A stretch of 41,799 bases of DNA from assembly GCA_024699595.1 (NCBI GenBank), contig JAILPG010000227.1, forward strand, positions 1 to 41,799. The letters are read 5' to 3'. The DNA comes from Lachnospiraceae bacterium (GTDB lineage Bacteria > Bacillota_A > Clostridia > Lachnospirales > Lachnospiraceae). The notes under the pieces were generated by a model that had not been told where the DNA came from, did not search any database, and saw only the letters and a program-made list of their open reading frames with translations. Below, one piece after another: positions 41,784-41,799 of the stretch; position 1 is the stretch's first letter; each line of letters starts with the position of its first letter. Position numbers and translations under genes: made by a program.

Positions 41784-41799
41784 TTACAATGACCTCCGA

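Overview
This 41.8 kb window comes from a motile member of the Firmicutes, most likely class Clostridia, family Lachnospiraceae. The evidence is a fla/che operon nearly colinear with that of Bacillus subtilis, a FliY of the CheC-FliN type, CheC/CheD in place of CheZ, strong AGGAGG ribosome binding sites and a moderate G+C content. Species cannot be named from the sequence alone. Every gene I can support lies on the minus strand, so the window reads biologically from right to left.

Right and centre (41783 down to 7804): one uninterrupted motility and chemotaxis operon whose first genes (probably flgB, flgC) lie beyond the right edge. The order is fliE-fliF-fliG-fliH-fliI-fliJ-ylxF/motE-like-fliK-flgD-TIGR02530-like-flgE-flbD-motA-motB-fliL-fliM-fliY-cheY-fliO-fliP-fliQ-fliR-flhB-flhA-flhF-flhG-PilZ-cheB-cheA-cheW-cheC-cheD-small membrane protein-sigD(fliA/whiG). 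A three-gene tail follows: a DUF342/FapA protein, a SwrB/DUF6115-like membrane coiled-coil protein, and an acidic membrane protein with an MltG-like LysM fold. Together these build the basal body, rotor, export gate and ATPase, hook and stator, supply the CheA-CheW-CheY-CheB-CheC-CheD signalling core, add a c-di-GMP receptor, and end with the late flagellar sigma factor. Most genes are separated by under 40 bp or overlap by 1-8 bp. The larger gaps hold structure: a sigma-28-type promoter plus tandem hairpins before fliK, a strong GC hairpin after flgE, and a hairpin that can mask the sigD ribosome binding site. CheR, CheV, chemoreceptors and flagellin are absent from the window.

Left (7690 down to 1): five complete genes and one partial gene unrelated to motility. 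They are a DegV-family fatty-acid-binding protein, a secreted CAP/YkwD protein with a near-consensus sigma-A promoter and a LacI-type palindrome, an exported N-acetylmuramoyl-L-alanine amidase, an unclassified glycoside-hydrolase-like protein, a GH94 cellobiose-phosphorylase-like enzyme, and the first 159 codons of a DUF3160 lipoprotein cut by the window edge. The theme is cell envelope and sugar metabolism.

No tRNA, rRNA, CRISPR array, insertion sequence or prophage was recognised, and no gene-free stretch exceeds 300 bp; the longest (5885-6124, 240 bp) holds a terminator and a promoter. Nothing here is plainly a new system. The best leads are the internal sigma-28 promoter and structured leader before fliK, the masked sigD ribosome binding site beside an uncharacterised membrane protein, the uncharacterised three-gene tail after sigD, and the unclassified glycosidase-like protein next to the phosphorylase.
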